From assembly GCA_029876055.1 (NCBI GenBank), contig CM056874.1, forward strand, positions 4,526,001-4,590,000: a stretch of DNA of 64,000 nucleotides. Direction: 5' to 3'. The notes under the pieces were generated by a model. It was given only the letters and a program-made list of their open reading frames with translations. It was not told the DNA's origin and searched no databases. The DNA comes from Madurella fahalii (taxonomy: Eukaryota > Ascomycota > Sordariomycetes > Sordariales). The translations under genes were made by a program, and so were the position numbers. Positions 10,518 to 20,218 of this stretch are shown piece by piece (position 1 is the stretch's first letter; each line of letters starts with the position of its first letter).

Positions 10518-12860
10518 ATGGTCGTAGTGATTGCTCTCTCGTGGCATGGTTTGCGCGGCATCAACATCCTGGGCGGCGCAGTCTGTTCCCAGGAGTCAGC
10601 GTCCATGGCCGGACCACACGACGCGGAAGATGCTTGCGAGAGCTGTCCTTTGATTGAAAGCAGCGACCGCATATCTTCCAGGAGAAAGACCGACCATGTT
10701 TACCAAACGGCGGGCCCCGCGGTGATACGGCCGGCATCGAGTCCCCCTACTGCTGTCGCCGTCCTCCTAACTCTTCTGGTCCTCGAGCTGCAGCTGGGGA
10801 TTTTGGTTTTCATTCTCGTTCTTCATGGAGACGTGGAAGAGGTAAGTTTGTTGTCCGGTTTCGGAGAACACGGCCCAGTCAGCTCCCGATGTTGTTTCAC
10901 AGGACTGATAGCGGCGTGTCGTCCACAGCCAAGTCTCATCGGTACCTGCCGGGTTGACCTCAACTACACCACATATGAGGGAGTCCAACTGCCCAACGGG
11001 GTGAATGCCTTCTTGGGCATGCGCTATGCGGCCCCACCCCTTGGAAATCTCAGATGGAGGGCTCCCGTCGAGCCTGCTTGGACTGGCACCGTGGAACAGG
11101 CGACTGAGGTGCGCAAACTGTCCTTCCATCATCCGTTCTTGTGAGCAAATCACTAACCACCTCCGTTCCTCCCTGCTTACAGTTCCCGCCAATATGCCTC
11201 GGTATCGGGACGAGCTACCCATCTGCCGGCCAGGACGAGGATTGTCTCTTTGTCAACGTCTGGGCACCTTCCAACGCCACCGCTCAGTCGAAGCTGCCGG
11301 TATGGTTATTCATTCAGGGGGGAGGTAAGTTCTTGGGCCGCCAGATTTATCCCGTGACCTCTGATCTTTTTGACAATTGCCTGTTAGGATACGTCGCCAA
11401 CACCAACGCCAACTGGAATGGTGCGGAAGTTGTGGAAAAGTCTGGCCATAACGTCGTCTTGGTCAATTTTAACTATCGAGTCGGTCTCTGGGGCTTCCTT
11501 GCGAGCGAGCGAGTGCGAGGAGATGGCGACTTAAATGCCGGCTTGCTGGACCAGCGCATGCTGATGACGTGGGTGAAGGCCCATATCGTCTCGGTAGGCT
11601 CCTTGTTCCAGAACCGTCTTCGACAGTTCAGCTGACTAGCCCCTTAGTTTGGCGGAGACCCCGACTATGTAGTGATCCATGGTGCCTCGGCAGGTGCTGG
11701 CTCGGTCGCCATGCACTTGATAGCATATGGCGGCCGCAATGATAATCTATTCGTAGCGGGTGTTGCCGAGTCCATTTTCTTCCCGGCACAACCCTTCGTC
11801 CGGGAGCTTGAGTATCAGTTCGATCGGGTGGCAAGCCAGATAGGCTGTGACGGTATCGCGCCGGTCCAACAGATGGCGTGTCTTCGCAGTAAGGATGCCG
11901 CCTTGTTGCAGACTGCGAACCGCGCGCAGGCGTTTCCCGGCCGCTCAGAACCCCCCATGCCCCTTTTTTACTGGACGCCGTGCGTTGACGGAGATCTCTT
12001 GCGTGATCTCCCCTACAACCTGTTTAAACGGAGGCAGTATATCAATGTGCCCTTGTTATTCGGTACATCAACAAACGGTACGGACTTGGTTCTCCCCCTA
12101 AAGTGTGATTCATGACCCATAAGGGCCGAGCATCACTCCGACTTGATCCCCTTTATAATTAACATCATCAACTATAGAAGGGTCAGTCTTCGCCGCCAAC
12201 GCGGCCACCGAATCCGACGTCGCCATCTTCCTCACCAACAACTACCCTCACCTCACCCCGAACGATACCGATGCCATCCTCGCACAATACCCCAGACTGC
12301 CCGCCCTGCCGCGACACAACGCCTGGTTCCCCACCGCGAGTCAAGCCTACGGCGAGGCGACCTTCATCTGCCCGCAGACGAACATCCTCAACCTCCTCCA
12401 ATACGCCCAGCACGCCCAGCACGCCCAGCACGCCCAGCCGCCGCCGCCCCTCTACGCCTACCGCTACAACGTCCGCGACGCGGAGAACGCCGCCGCCGGC
12501 CTCGGCGTCCCGCACTTGTTCGACGCGGCCGCCATCTTCGGCCCGGACAGCATCCGCGACGCGCACGTGAGCTACCGCACGTACAACGCGCCCGTCGTGC
12601 CGCTGGTGATGGGGTATTACACCAGCTTTGTCCGGGCGTTGGATCCCAACCGGCATCGGGCGCCGGGGAGTCTGGAGTGGCTTCCCTGGGCGGGAGGAGG
12701 AGGAGGAGGAGAAGGAGGAGGAGAGGGGGACATGAGGCGGATGGTGTTTGAGACGGGCGGGGATGCGAGGATGGAGGACGTGCCTGGGGACGAGAGGGAG
12801 AGGTGCCGGTTCTGGGAGGAGGGGTTGGGGGACCGGCTGGAGCAGCTGTGGCGGGTTTGA
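10518..12860 (+). CDS. Type-B carboxylesterase, probably membrane anchored
   Basis: Six exons: 10518-10841, 10929-11108, 11183-11324, 11388-11593, 11648-12077 and 12178-12860, coding for 654 residues. The alpha/beta-hydrolase of the carboxylesterase type-B family hydrolyses carboxylic esters; its substrate is unknown. Visible signatures are DEDCLFVNVW, the oxyanion loop IQGGGY (Q replaces the usual H), FGGDPDYVVIHGASAGAGS with nucleophile Ser in G-x-S-x-G, GTSTNEGS with the likely acidic residue, and VPHLFDAAAIFG with the likely catalytic His. The catalytic Glu codon is split by the fifth intron and is only formed after splicing. The N-terminus has no classical signal peptide, but a hydrophobic span (AVAVLLTLLVLELQLGILVF) precedes the enzyme domain, suggesting type II membrane topology. 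The ATG at 10605 is an alternative start. Exon 6 has a QHA repeat and a Gly/Glu tract. Confidence 0.88.
12402..12437 (+). repeat. Four tandem 9-bp units in the esterase exon
   Basis: The unit (C/T)ACGCCCAG is repeated four times and encodes a (Y/H)AQ tripeptide repeat in the sixth exon of the carboxylesterase, a region expected to be a surface loop. Confidence 0.9.
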
Positions 12861-12988
12861 CGGGAGAGTGGACGTGTTCTGGATGATGGATGGCAATGAT
12901 ACTAGCATACCAGGCAGATCGGGTACTGCGCCTTAGACCCGCTCCAGCGCTAATCGCTTCAAAAGTGGTGTTGCTACTTGTCTCTATC

Positions 12989-13107
12989 ACATACGACCAT
13001 AGGCAGTAGAGAACTCGGGATCCCGTCCGCTCTCCCTTAGATAAGCTACTGACCGCCGAACTAGTACTCAGGTCGGTGACGACTGGGGAATCCTCGGTGT
13101 TGTATGT
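12989..13107 (+). rRNA. 5S ribosomal RNA, dispersed gene
   Basis: A 119-nt segment begins ACATACGACCATAGG and ends GTTGTATGT, the conserved ends of Sordariomycete 5S rRNA. Helix I pairs 12989-12997 with 13099-13107, with one G-U wobble. Helix II pairs CAGTAG (13004-13009) perfectly with CTACTG (13046-13051). The loop sequence CCCGTCCGCTCTCCC and the downstream GGTGACGACTGGGGAATCC match the conserved internal promoter region, and a T16 Pol III terminator follows directly. It lies between the 3' ends of the esterase and dph6, away from any rDNA repeat, as in fungi with scattered 5S genes. The middle region (AACTAGTACTCAGGTCGG) looks somewhat divergent from the Neurospora major type as I remember it, so it may be a minor 5S isotype. 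Confidence 0.92.
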
Positions 13108-13122
13108 TTTTTTTTTTTTTTT
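13107..13122 (+). terminator. Pol III T-run terminator of the 5S gene
   Basis: Sixteen consecutive T residues follow the 3' end of the 5S rRNA sequence, the standard RNA polymerase III termination signal. Confidence 0.88.
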
Positions 13123-13258
13123 CCCTTTCTCGGTCGAAGTGGGTCCTTCCATTCTCTCTTTTTTCAAAGACTTAAGATGATATAAGGACACTCGAGAAAC
13201 GTTAGAAAACTGACAAATTGCCCCTGAATTGTTTATCCATTTTAAATCCACCGTTCTT

Positions 13259-15997
13259 CTACGGATCGCTGCTCCCCCCCTCAAAAACACTTTTATAAAC
13301 CGTCACTGAGGCGAGCCTCTCTCCCCGGGCATCCCACAATGACCAGCAAGGTACCAACGGGCATAGCCCCTCTACGCGACCACCATCTCTCAACACCTCG
13401 GCGTCCACATACCTGACCACCATCGTAGCAAACTCAGGCTCCCCAGATATGCCAGGGCCAGCCTCGGCCAGCTGCCCAAGAGCCGCCTTAGCTAGTTGGC
13501 TATGGTCTCTCTTACCGTGACAGCCGAACCTCTCCGCCACAACGGTCTGCACCAAACTGACCCCCGCCCCCATGCTAGTCCCGGTAATAACAACTTGCGA
13601 TACGGCCACGGCCCCATCACCATCGTCACCCGGCACCGGTTGCACATCACGCACGATAACGCTCCCCGCCTCCGCTTCCGCAACTCCCAGGTGGGCGTGC
13701 CACTCGATCCCTGCACCCCTCGGGAGCTCATCCACTTCGGCGACAAACAACTTTGGGACAGCATTCTTCGATGTAGACACAAGCACCTCTCTATCGGGCA
13801 ACGATTCCCCGCCCTGCCGCGGCAGCCGTTGCTCGCCGCTTGCATACGACATGTACTCGGGGTTGAACCGCCTGTCCCACAGGTCAGGGCCGCTCTCATC
13901 CTCGTCCTCCTCGTCCTCCTCGTCATCATCATCATCACCGCCCACAGATGGGGAGCGTCCAGAGCCGTGGGCCATCTCCCACGCCCTAGCAGCAAGCTTA
14001 GCCCTCAGGCCCATCCCCTCACCGGGCATCCTCGGGAAATACACCGCGCCGCTGGTCCACCACTGCACGCCCATCTCGACGCCTATCCGCCACAGGTGCT
14101 GCAGGGAGAGGGCGATCTGCAGGCGGAGGGCGTCCGCACCGTCACCACCGCCGCCGGGGAGGGCCATGGTAGCCGGGACGAGGGGGATCTGTCCGGCCAC
14201 CGCGACCAGTCTCGGTCCGGAACCGGCAGCATCTGAGCCGGGCTTGGCGTTGCCGAGGCTCGCGGCGGGGACAGAAATGGCCTGGCTGTACGGCCCGATG
14301 TTGGCCGGCGCCCAGTACGAGCGGGACTGCACGTGCAGGCCGCGGCGTTGGGCGGGCTGGAGAAGGGCTGTGTGGACGGCGAGGTAGATGGCGATGTCCG
14401 CGTCTGCCGCGGCGGTAGAAAGGGCGTCGCCGCACGAGATGGTGACGCGGGAAGGGGGGTTGGGCGCGCCAAAGAGGCTGCCGTAGATGTTATTTACGGT
14501 GGGGAAGTCGGCCATGCGGCGGAGGATGACTGTCGCGCTGAGGATAGCGGAGGGTGGGAGAGAGTGTTGTTGGAGGCGGCGGCGGATCTGCTCGACGATG
14601 GACCGGGTTTCCGCTTCGATGGAGCGAGACTTAGCGCCAATGAAGACCCATTGTTGCAGTTTCCCGCTCGTAGGAGGCTGTAGGCTCCCTAACGAGGGGA
14701 CCCCGGGTGTTGACTGGAGGTTGTGAGGGCTTGAGGCAACGCTCTCTGTGAGCGAGAGGCCATCTAACACGCTAGCAAACTTGGGATCAAGCAGGTCGGG
14801 TATCCTGATGCCGGCCTCTGTCCCCTGATCTGTCTTGTCTTCTAGCCTGGCATTCAGGAGCTTGAGCCAGGCGCTTCCCCCGCCTTCTCTGACAACCCTC
14901 TGGTCGTCTTCGGCTACTACGATACGCTTCCGGAACAGCGTCGATGGCCCGTCTACCACAAGAGTCTCAAACTCACCCCCTTCACCGATTACCGCGCCCG
15001 TCTCGGCCGTCCCAAAGCGCCGCATCGCCCTGGCAATCTTGGCCTTGCCTGCCGGGCTTGCAACATTGGTCCAGAGAAACGAGTCATCCAGGCCGCCACT
15101 CGCAACCTTGACAATGCGCGCCTCCAGACCCGCCGCGGACATGTCATCCAGGAGCTGCGCATCGGACCCTATGGCCGGGTCTGCGGACCTCGGAGTTGGG
15201 AGCACCGGAAACTTCCATAGGTAAGCCAGGGGTGTTAGCCCAAGCCTGGTTGCTACGGATTCAACGCGCGTGCGCTGGTACGTGCTCAAGATGGCGCCGG
15301 CGCAGATGGCGTTAGCCTCGGGATGTGCCGTCTTGATGGCTTCGATCAGCGGGACCATCGATTCGGTCTCATCTGGGGGCCCCGCACCAGCATCACCGTC
15401 GCCTTCCTGACCGTCCTGTCCAGTGAGGCCGGGCAGACTCGACGCCGGCCTGGAGAGTTCATAGTGGGAGTAATCCTTCTCATGCTGGGTGGTACAACCG
15501 GTGATGGCCCTGCGGTACAGCGGGATGCCCGTGGCCTCGGCATAGAGTGGGATGACCTGGTGGCCCACAGTCTGGTACATGAAGCTGTTGAGGTCGCGCT
15601 CATGCTCGTGCTCATGCTCGTGCTCATGCTCATGCTCATGCCCATCCTCATCTGCATCAGGGAGCACCTCATTTCCAGGGACGCCACATCCTTGACCCGG
15701 CACGCTGGCCGCAGGCGTCCCATCCTGGTCCGGGCCCTGGCACGCTCCACCGCTAGAGGCTGCCAGCACCGGCGCCGGGACAGCGGCGCCATTACTAGCC
15801 CCTGACGCAACGGAGATGGTGGCGGGCGGGGGAGAGGTCTGAGAGGGCCCAAGCGGCAACGATAGTGCCGGATGCAGATTGGCAAGCGCAACAACGCGGT
15901 GACCATTTGCTCGGCAGTGGAGGAGCGAGAAGAAGCTGTCCTTGCCACCGGAGACAAGGGCAATCACGTTGAGCCCGCTAGCCCGGTTGGTGGACAT
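13259..15997 (-). CDS. dph6: Diphthine-ammonia ligase with RidA-like C-terminal domains
   Basis: An intronless protein of 912 residues. Dph6 uses ATP and ammonium to amidate diphthine on translation elongation factor 2, the last step of diphthamide synthesis in the cytosol. The N-terminal adenine-nucleotide alpha-hydrolase domain opens with the PP-loop SGGKDS at about residues 16-21. It continues with LNSFMYQTVGHQVIPLYAEATGIPLYRR and a GEGGEFETLVVDGP motif. Two RidA/YjgF-like domains follow (WVFIGAKSR... and WAPANIGPYSQA...), as in yeast Dph6. Two insertions stand out: a Pro/Ala-rich stretch at about 44-117 ending in seven His-Glu dipeptides, inside the ATP domain, and an acidic DDDDEEDEEDEDE loop in the second RidA domain. 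The ATG at 15997 is immediately before the PP-loop. It converges with the 5S gene and the esterase. Confidence 0.94.
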   Translation of the reverse strand: MSTNRASGLNVIALVSGGKDSFFSLLHCRANGHRVVALANLHPALSLPLGPSQTSPPPATISVASGASNGAAVPAPVLAASSGGACQGPDQDGTPAASVPGQGCGVPGNEVLPDADEDGHEHEHEHEHEHEHERDLNSFMYQTVGHQVIPLYAEATGIPLYRRAITGCTTQHEKDYSHYELSRPASSLPGLTGQDGQEGDGDAGAGPPDETESMVPLIEAIKTAHPEANAICAGAILSTYQRTRVESVATRLGLTPLAYLWKFPVLPTPRSADPAIGSDAQLLDDMSAAGLEARIVKVASGGLDDSFLWTNVASPAGKAKIARAMRRFGTAETGAVIGEGGEFETLVVDGPSTLFRKRIVVAEDDQRVVREGGGSAWLKLLNARLEDKTDQGTEAGIRIPDLLDPKFASVLDGLSLTESVASSPHNLQSTPGVPSLGSLQPPTSGKLQQWVFIGAKSRSIEAETRSIVEQIRRRLQQHSLPPSAILSATVILRRMADFPTVNNIYGSLFGAPNPPSRVTISCGDALSTAAADADIAIYLAVHTALLQPAQRRGLHVQSRSYWAPANIGPYSQAISVPAASLGNAKPGSDAAGSGPRLVAVAGQIPLVPATMALPGGGGDGADALRLQIALSLQHLWRIGVEMGVQWWTSGAVYFPRMPGEGMGLRAKLAARAWEMAHGSGRSPSVGGDDDDDEEDEEDEDESGPDLWDRRFNPEYMSYASGEQRLPRQGGESLPDREVLVSTSKNAVPKLFVAEVDELPRGAGIEWHAHLGVAEAEAGSVIVRDVQPVPGDDGDGAVAVSQVVITGTSMGAGVSLVQTVVAERFGCHGKRDHSQLAKAALGQLAEAGPGISGEPEFATMVVRYVDAEVLRDGGRVEGLCPLVPCWSLWDARGERLASVTVYKSVFEGGSSDP
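15591..15645 (-). repeat. Hexanucleotide repeat coding for His-Glu repeats
   Basis: Alternating CTCATG and CTCGTG hexamers on the plus strand encode, on the minus strand, a run of His-Glu dipeptides inside the Dph6 catalytic domain. Confidence 0.85.
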
Positions 15998-17872
15998 TTC
16001 GGGCCAGGGGTCTCGAAGGAGGTATCGGGCCCAACGCTACGGGTGTTTGTTGTGTCAGCTTGCCTGCTCGTGTTAGCTAGTTTATGGCATGTAACTACGT
16101 GGTAACTACTACATACGATGTAATTACTCCAATCGCCTGCGACCCGAAGCAGAGCAGGGGACAGGCCGGAGTTGACTCCGCCTGTCCGACGATATGAGAA
16201 ACTCGTGAGGGGAGGGGGGGGGGGGGGGGGAAGGGTGTCGGGGTGTCTGTGAGTTCGTACGCGGGCCCCGGGAGTGGTTTCCAGGATCCCACCACTGCAA
16301 GCAATGACGGATTCAGCAAAGGGTGGAAATGCCCCCTGGCCGCACTGTGGATGCTGTCACAAAGATTGGCGAGTCATTTTGGCTTTGATTTCGGCGTTTG
16401 ACAGTTGGGTCGGCCAGAACCAAACGACTAATGCCAGTTGATTGATTCTGAATGTTTGCTAGGAGCTTGTGGTGGGGTTTTGGGCCGGTGCTAGTGCGAC
16501 GGGGAAGTGGACCTGCCCCGACATTGTGGTTCTCGACGCTCCAAGCAATTTCCTTCTGCAACCCAAGGTGCCCGAGTGGCTTGCCTGGCCCCGAGACGGA
16601 GTGGAGGTGATGTTTCTGTCTGTTGTTCGTTTTCTTTTCTGTTGCAACCCTGTACCGGGTACCCTGTTGCCGAGTTGAGACGGTGAACAAAAAAAAAAAA
16701 AAAAAGCGAAATAAAGGATCCGCAGACGTTCTTTCCACTGATCTGCCGGCTAGTGTCGCCTTCTCTCACCAAAATGGCAAGGCACGCCTTCATGGAGTGG
16801 AGATACGGAGTAGGGCGCAAGTCATCGGCAGTTGAAACGAGATACCGCCTCGTTGCCTTGTGCAAGCACAGACAGTTTGACCAGAGAATAAGCGTCTCAG
16901 TGCTCTGACGATTCATGGGCCGAGAAACAGTTGGTGGGCATCAAGACTGGCTACATTGTATTGGGCAAGAGTGCTGAACAAGACTATGTAGATGTACATG
17001 GGGGCATCGCTATTGAACACGCCGAGGAGAGCTCCCGATGATATGTGACCTGCACACACCGTGCCCTGTCCGTAATGGGTAGCAATCTCGCGAGAAACAG
17101 CTCAGAGAGAGAGAAGACAGCCGCGAGTAATCGACTAAATGACACACGCCACAAAGAACCAAAACAGATCCAGAAACAGATCCCACCCCACAGAAAACAA
17201 AACACAGGGGATCAGAACCCCCTCTCTTGTCCCCCATCACAAGTCGAATTTTGGAAAGTAAATAAGTTGGTTTCCAGAGCCATGACGGTTGGGCCTGCTG
17301 CTCCGCCTGCTGTGCAATTACAACGACCGTAGTGAACTTGGAAAGGCGCTCGAGGCAGGTCGTGCGCGGCGGAAATGATGAAAAATTGATTGCTGTCCTC
17401 CCCAATGTGAATGAGCCAACCCATTGCGGCCTTTCGAGTGTCTTGAGAAAACTTTTGGTGGGTCATGACGCCGCCCCCAATCAAGGCAGAAAAAACGCCC
17501 AGGTGAAAGGTGTGATGGGGGAAAAATGGTGGTACAAGAAGGGCAGATACCATGCAAATGCCGAAACAGAAATACACCTCGCTCGCTTTGTGTTGCCTAT
17601 TCCCTCGTGGGAAGCCGCGCCGTGTGAAAGCCGATCCCTGGTCGTCCCGGCGTCTCGTGGAGCGATTCCCCTTTATGCTGTTGGACCCCTCCCCAAGCGA
17701 ACGTATCCATGCCAGAGCTCGGGCCCGTGGGCGAGGTCCCAGAGAACAAGTCGGTCATCATGGTCATGTCGGGCATCAATGACGACAGCACGTTCCAGTG
17801 CGAAAACCATCGTCATCGTGAAGAGTGTGCGGAGAAACGAAGTTGGGCTCCCCAGGCTACTCGAAGGCCCGT
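15998..17872. other. Intergenic region, no gene seen
   Basis: This is 1.9 kb between the start of dph6 and the stop of the seb1-like gene, both minus strand. It holds a G-run at about 16213-16230 and an A-run at about 16689-16705. Overlapping short frames on both strands show no family signature. Part of it is the dph6 promoter and part the long 3' region of the seb1-like gene. Confidence 0.5.
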
Positions 17873-19867
17873 CTAGTCAGCCCTCTTGCGCTTCTTCTTG
17901 CCGTGGTCGCTCCCCTCATCCGATGACAGTTCGCTGGCGCTGCCGGGGATCTCGGCGGCGACCTGGAACAGGACCTTGCCCAGGGTCTGGTACTCATCCG
18001 CGCCAACGAGGCTCGGAGCGCCCATCATGGAGGGGTGGGGGTAGGCAGGATGGACCGCGGCAGCGGCCATGGCCTCCGGGTCGTCGATCAGGTTCATAAC
18101 AATGGCGCCAGAGCCGTGGGTGCGAGCGTGCTGCGCCAGGTTGTCCGAACGCGAGAACTTCTTACCGCACTCGTTGCACTCGAATGGCTTCTCTTGGGTA
18201 TGGAGTGACCGGTAGTGGCGCTTCAGGTGCTCCTGGCGGCGGAAGCGGCGACTGCAGAGCTCGCAGACAAACGTTTTCGATGGGTCCTCGGTCAGCGACT
18301 GCTTACGCCCACGGCGGCTTGTGGGGACCGGGAGAGGCGTCGTGGCAGCATTGTCAGAGCCCGAGTTTGACTCGGACGCGTTGTTGGCGTCGGGAGCAGC
18401 ACTCTCCTGGTTGCTGGGTGGTGTCTGCTGCTGGGCGCTTCCAGATTGAGAATCAGCAGCTGTGTTCATGGTGGGCTTGCTGGCGTCCTCGGACTTCCGC
18501 TGCCGCTTGTTCCTGTGCGCGTCGCTATCCTGGCACGAGTCGGAGGAAGCGAGGCAGGCGACAGCAAACGAGTCGCTGTCCTCAGAGCCTTCCGAGTCGT
18601 CCTCACAGGCGTAGCTTGATTGGCTGAGCGACGCAGCGTCAGAGCTCGAACGTGACCGGCTGATTTCGGTTGCAGAGCACTCGTCTAGATCCACTAGGCC
18701 GCTGACAAAGTTATACTCTGAATCAAGATCGGAGAAGTCGTCGAAGCGCAGGTTAATGGGGGCTGGCTGGTCGAACTCGAAAGAGTTCGACGAGATTGCA
18801 GGGGCAGAAGCACCCCTGAGCACAAATTTTTGATCCTCGTCCTCGCCCGCGCAGAGAGTGGGCAGTGCAGAGTATTCTGGGGCAAGTGTCGAATTAACAC
18901 CGCCAACCGTGAGATTGCGGGGATCGCAGAAATCGATGTCGTCCGAAGACACAGATCGCGCGTACGGGGATGGAGAAGGCGAGAGCGACGGGCACGAGGC
19001 AGGAGAAAGGAGGTCGCTTGTCTGTGTGTTGAGTGGGGCAACCTTGGGCGCCTGTGGTTGAGGCTGCAGGTACACTGTAGTGAACCCAGGTCAGTGGATC
19101 AGCCCCCTAAATTTTTCTGGTTGTTGCCCAACTGTCACCAAGAGCGCAGGGGCCATGCAAGGCAGACCCTCCGTTCATTCACCAACTTCCACCCAAAAAT
19201 TTCGATACCGTTTTATCGAAACAGCATCGGATACCAAACTGGAGGCTCGGGGGGAAACCGTAAAAGAGGGGAGGAGATAGAAGGGGAGAAAGAAAAAATA
19301 AGAAGAAAAAATAAACTCACCAGGCGTCAACGGGGGCGATGCGCATGCGGTCCAGTCCAGGCTGGGAAAGCTCTCCAGCTCGCCGTCCACGTCGCACGGC
19401 TCCTTTCCCTCGAGGCCCGAGAACATTGGGTTCAGTGGCGTTTGTAGCATATCGCAGCTGCCCGGGCTGCTGATGACACTTGCAGACGACGATAGCGGAG
19501 GGGTCGACGGCGAGTAGACCCCGTCAGCCTCGCTCAGCTCCGTGTCCAGCACGATCGTCGGCTTGTGGCTGACGGGCAGCGGGGATGCCACAGGCGTCAG
19601 CGTTTGCGGCACCATCGGGGCACCGGTAAACGGCCTGGAGCATGACGAGCCGGGCCGCGAGTAGATGGGCGTCGAGGGAAGCGGGGCCACGACCGGGAGC
19701 ATGTTCATGGGCGGCTGAAAGGCCGGGAACTGCTGTGCGATGAAACGGCCATGCTGCCGGCTCTCCGGGTTCGGATCTGGATTGTAGAACAGGAAGGCTG
19801 GGACTGTCGACTGGGACATCATCATGGTCTCCATCTCGTCGGTACTGTTGTCGTCATCGTCAGCCAT
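17873..19867 (-). CDS. seb1: Stress-response C2H2 regulator, Seb1/Msn2/Msn4 type
   Basis: Two exons, 19867-19321 and 19074-17873, joined across a 246-nt intron (GTGAGT...CACTACAG, branch-like CACTGACC), give 582 residues. Members of this family bind stress-response elements (core CCCCT) and act in osmotic, oxidative and heat stress. The two fingers near the C-terminus, at about 453-474 (CELC...HYRSLH) and 482-502 (CNEC...HARTH), carry the Msn2-type sequences FRRQEHLKRHYRSLHTQEKPF and FSRSDNLAQHARTH. The long N-terminal part is Ser/Pro-rich and acidic, a likely activation region. The C-terminus ends in a basic KKKRKR tract, possibly a nuclear localisation signal. An out-of-frame upstream ORF overlaps the start codon (see 19860-19892). 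Upstream of the gene lies a very large gene-free interval. Confidence 0.92.
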
Positions 19868-19892
19868 CCCACTCCTGCCACCGTTGCTCCAT
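19860..19892 (-). promoter_or_regulatory. Overlapping upstream ORF at the seb1-like start
   Basis: An ATG at 19890-19892 in the context TACCATGG starts a 10-codon frame (MEQRWQEWDG). Its TGA stop falls just inside the main coding sequence, so the frame spans the main start codon at 19865-19867. If it is in the mRNA leader, scanning ribosomes would meet a stronger start than that of the main frame. Translational control is inferred; the mRNA 5' end is not known. Confidence 0.5.
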
Positions 19893-20173
19893 GGTAGCTG
19901 TTACCTACCAGGCAAAGATTCAAGGATCCTTTGGCAGACCGCTGTGTCTCTTGTCTCGGCTTTAGGTATTAAGTATGTATATAGTGGGCGTAATGTACAG
20001 GTCCTTTCAGACGTCGTTGTCGGCAGTGGCCAAATGATGGTGTGGTTCGGTTCCGCTGGTAAGGAATGGATGGCAGTTGTGATCGTGGATCAACAACTAA
20101 CCGGTTTAGTCTCGAAGACAGCTGTTGTAGTTGTTGTACATGGACTCGTCCGAGCGATTATCGTCTTCAGGCG

Positions 20174-20174
20174 T

Positions 20175-20212
<38 letters not shown>

Positions 20213-20218
20213 ACACAC
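20174..20218. repeat. (CA)n microsatellite
   Basis: An almost perfect CA dinucleotide run with one GA interruption, in the upstream region of the seb1-like gene. Confidence 0.95.

Noticed and set aside
13496..14387. Long plus-strand frames within dph6
   Set aside because: Antisense shadows of the RidA-domain coding region.
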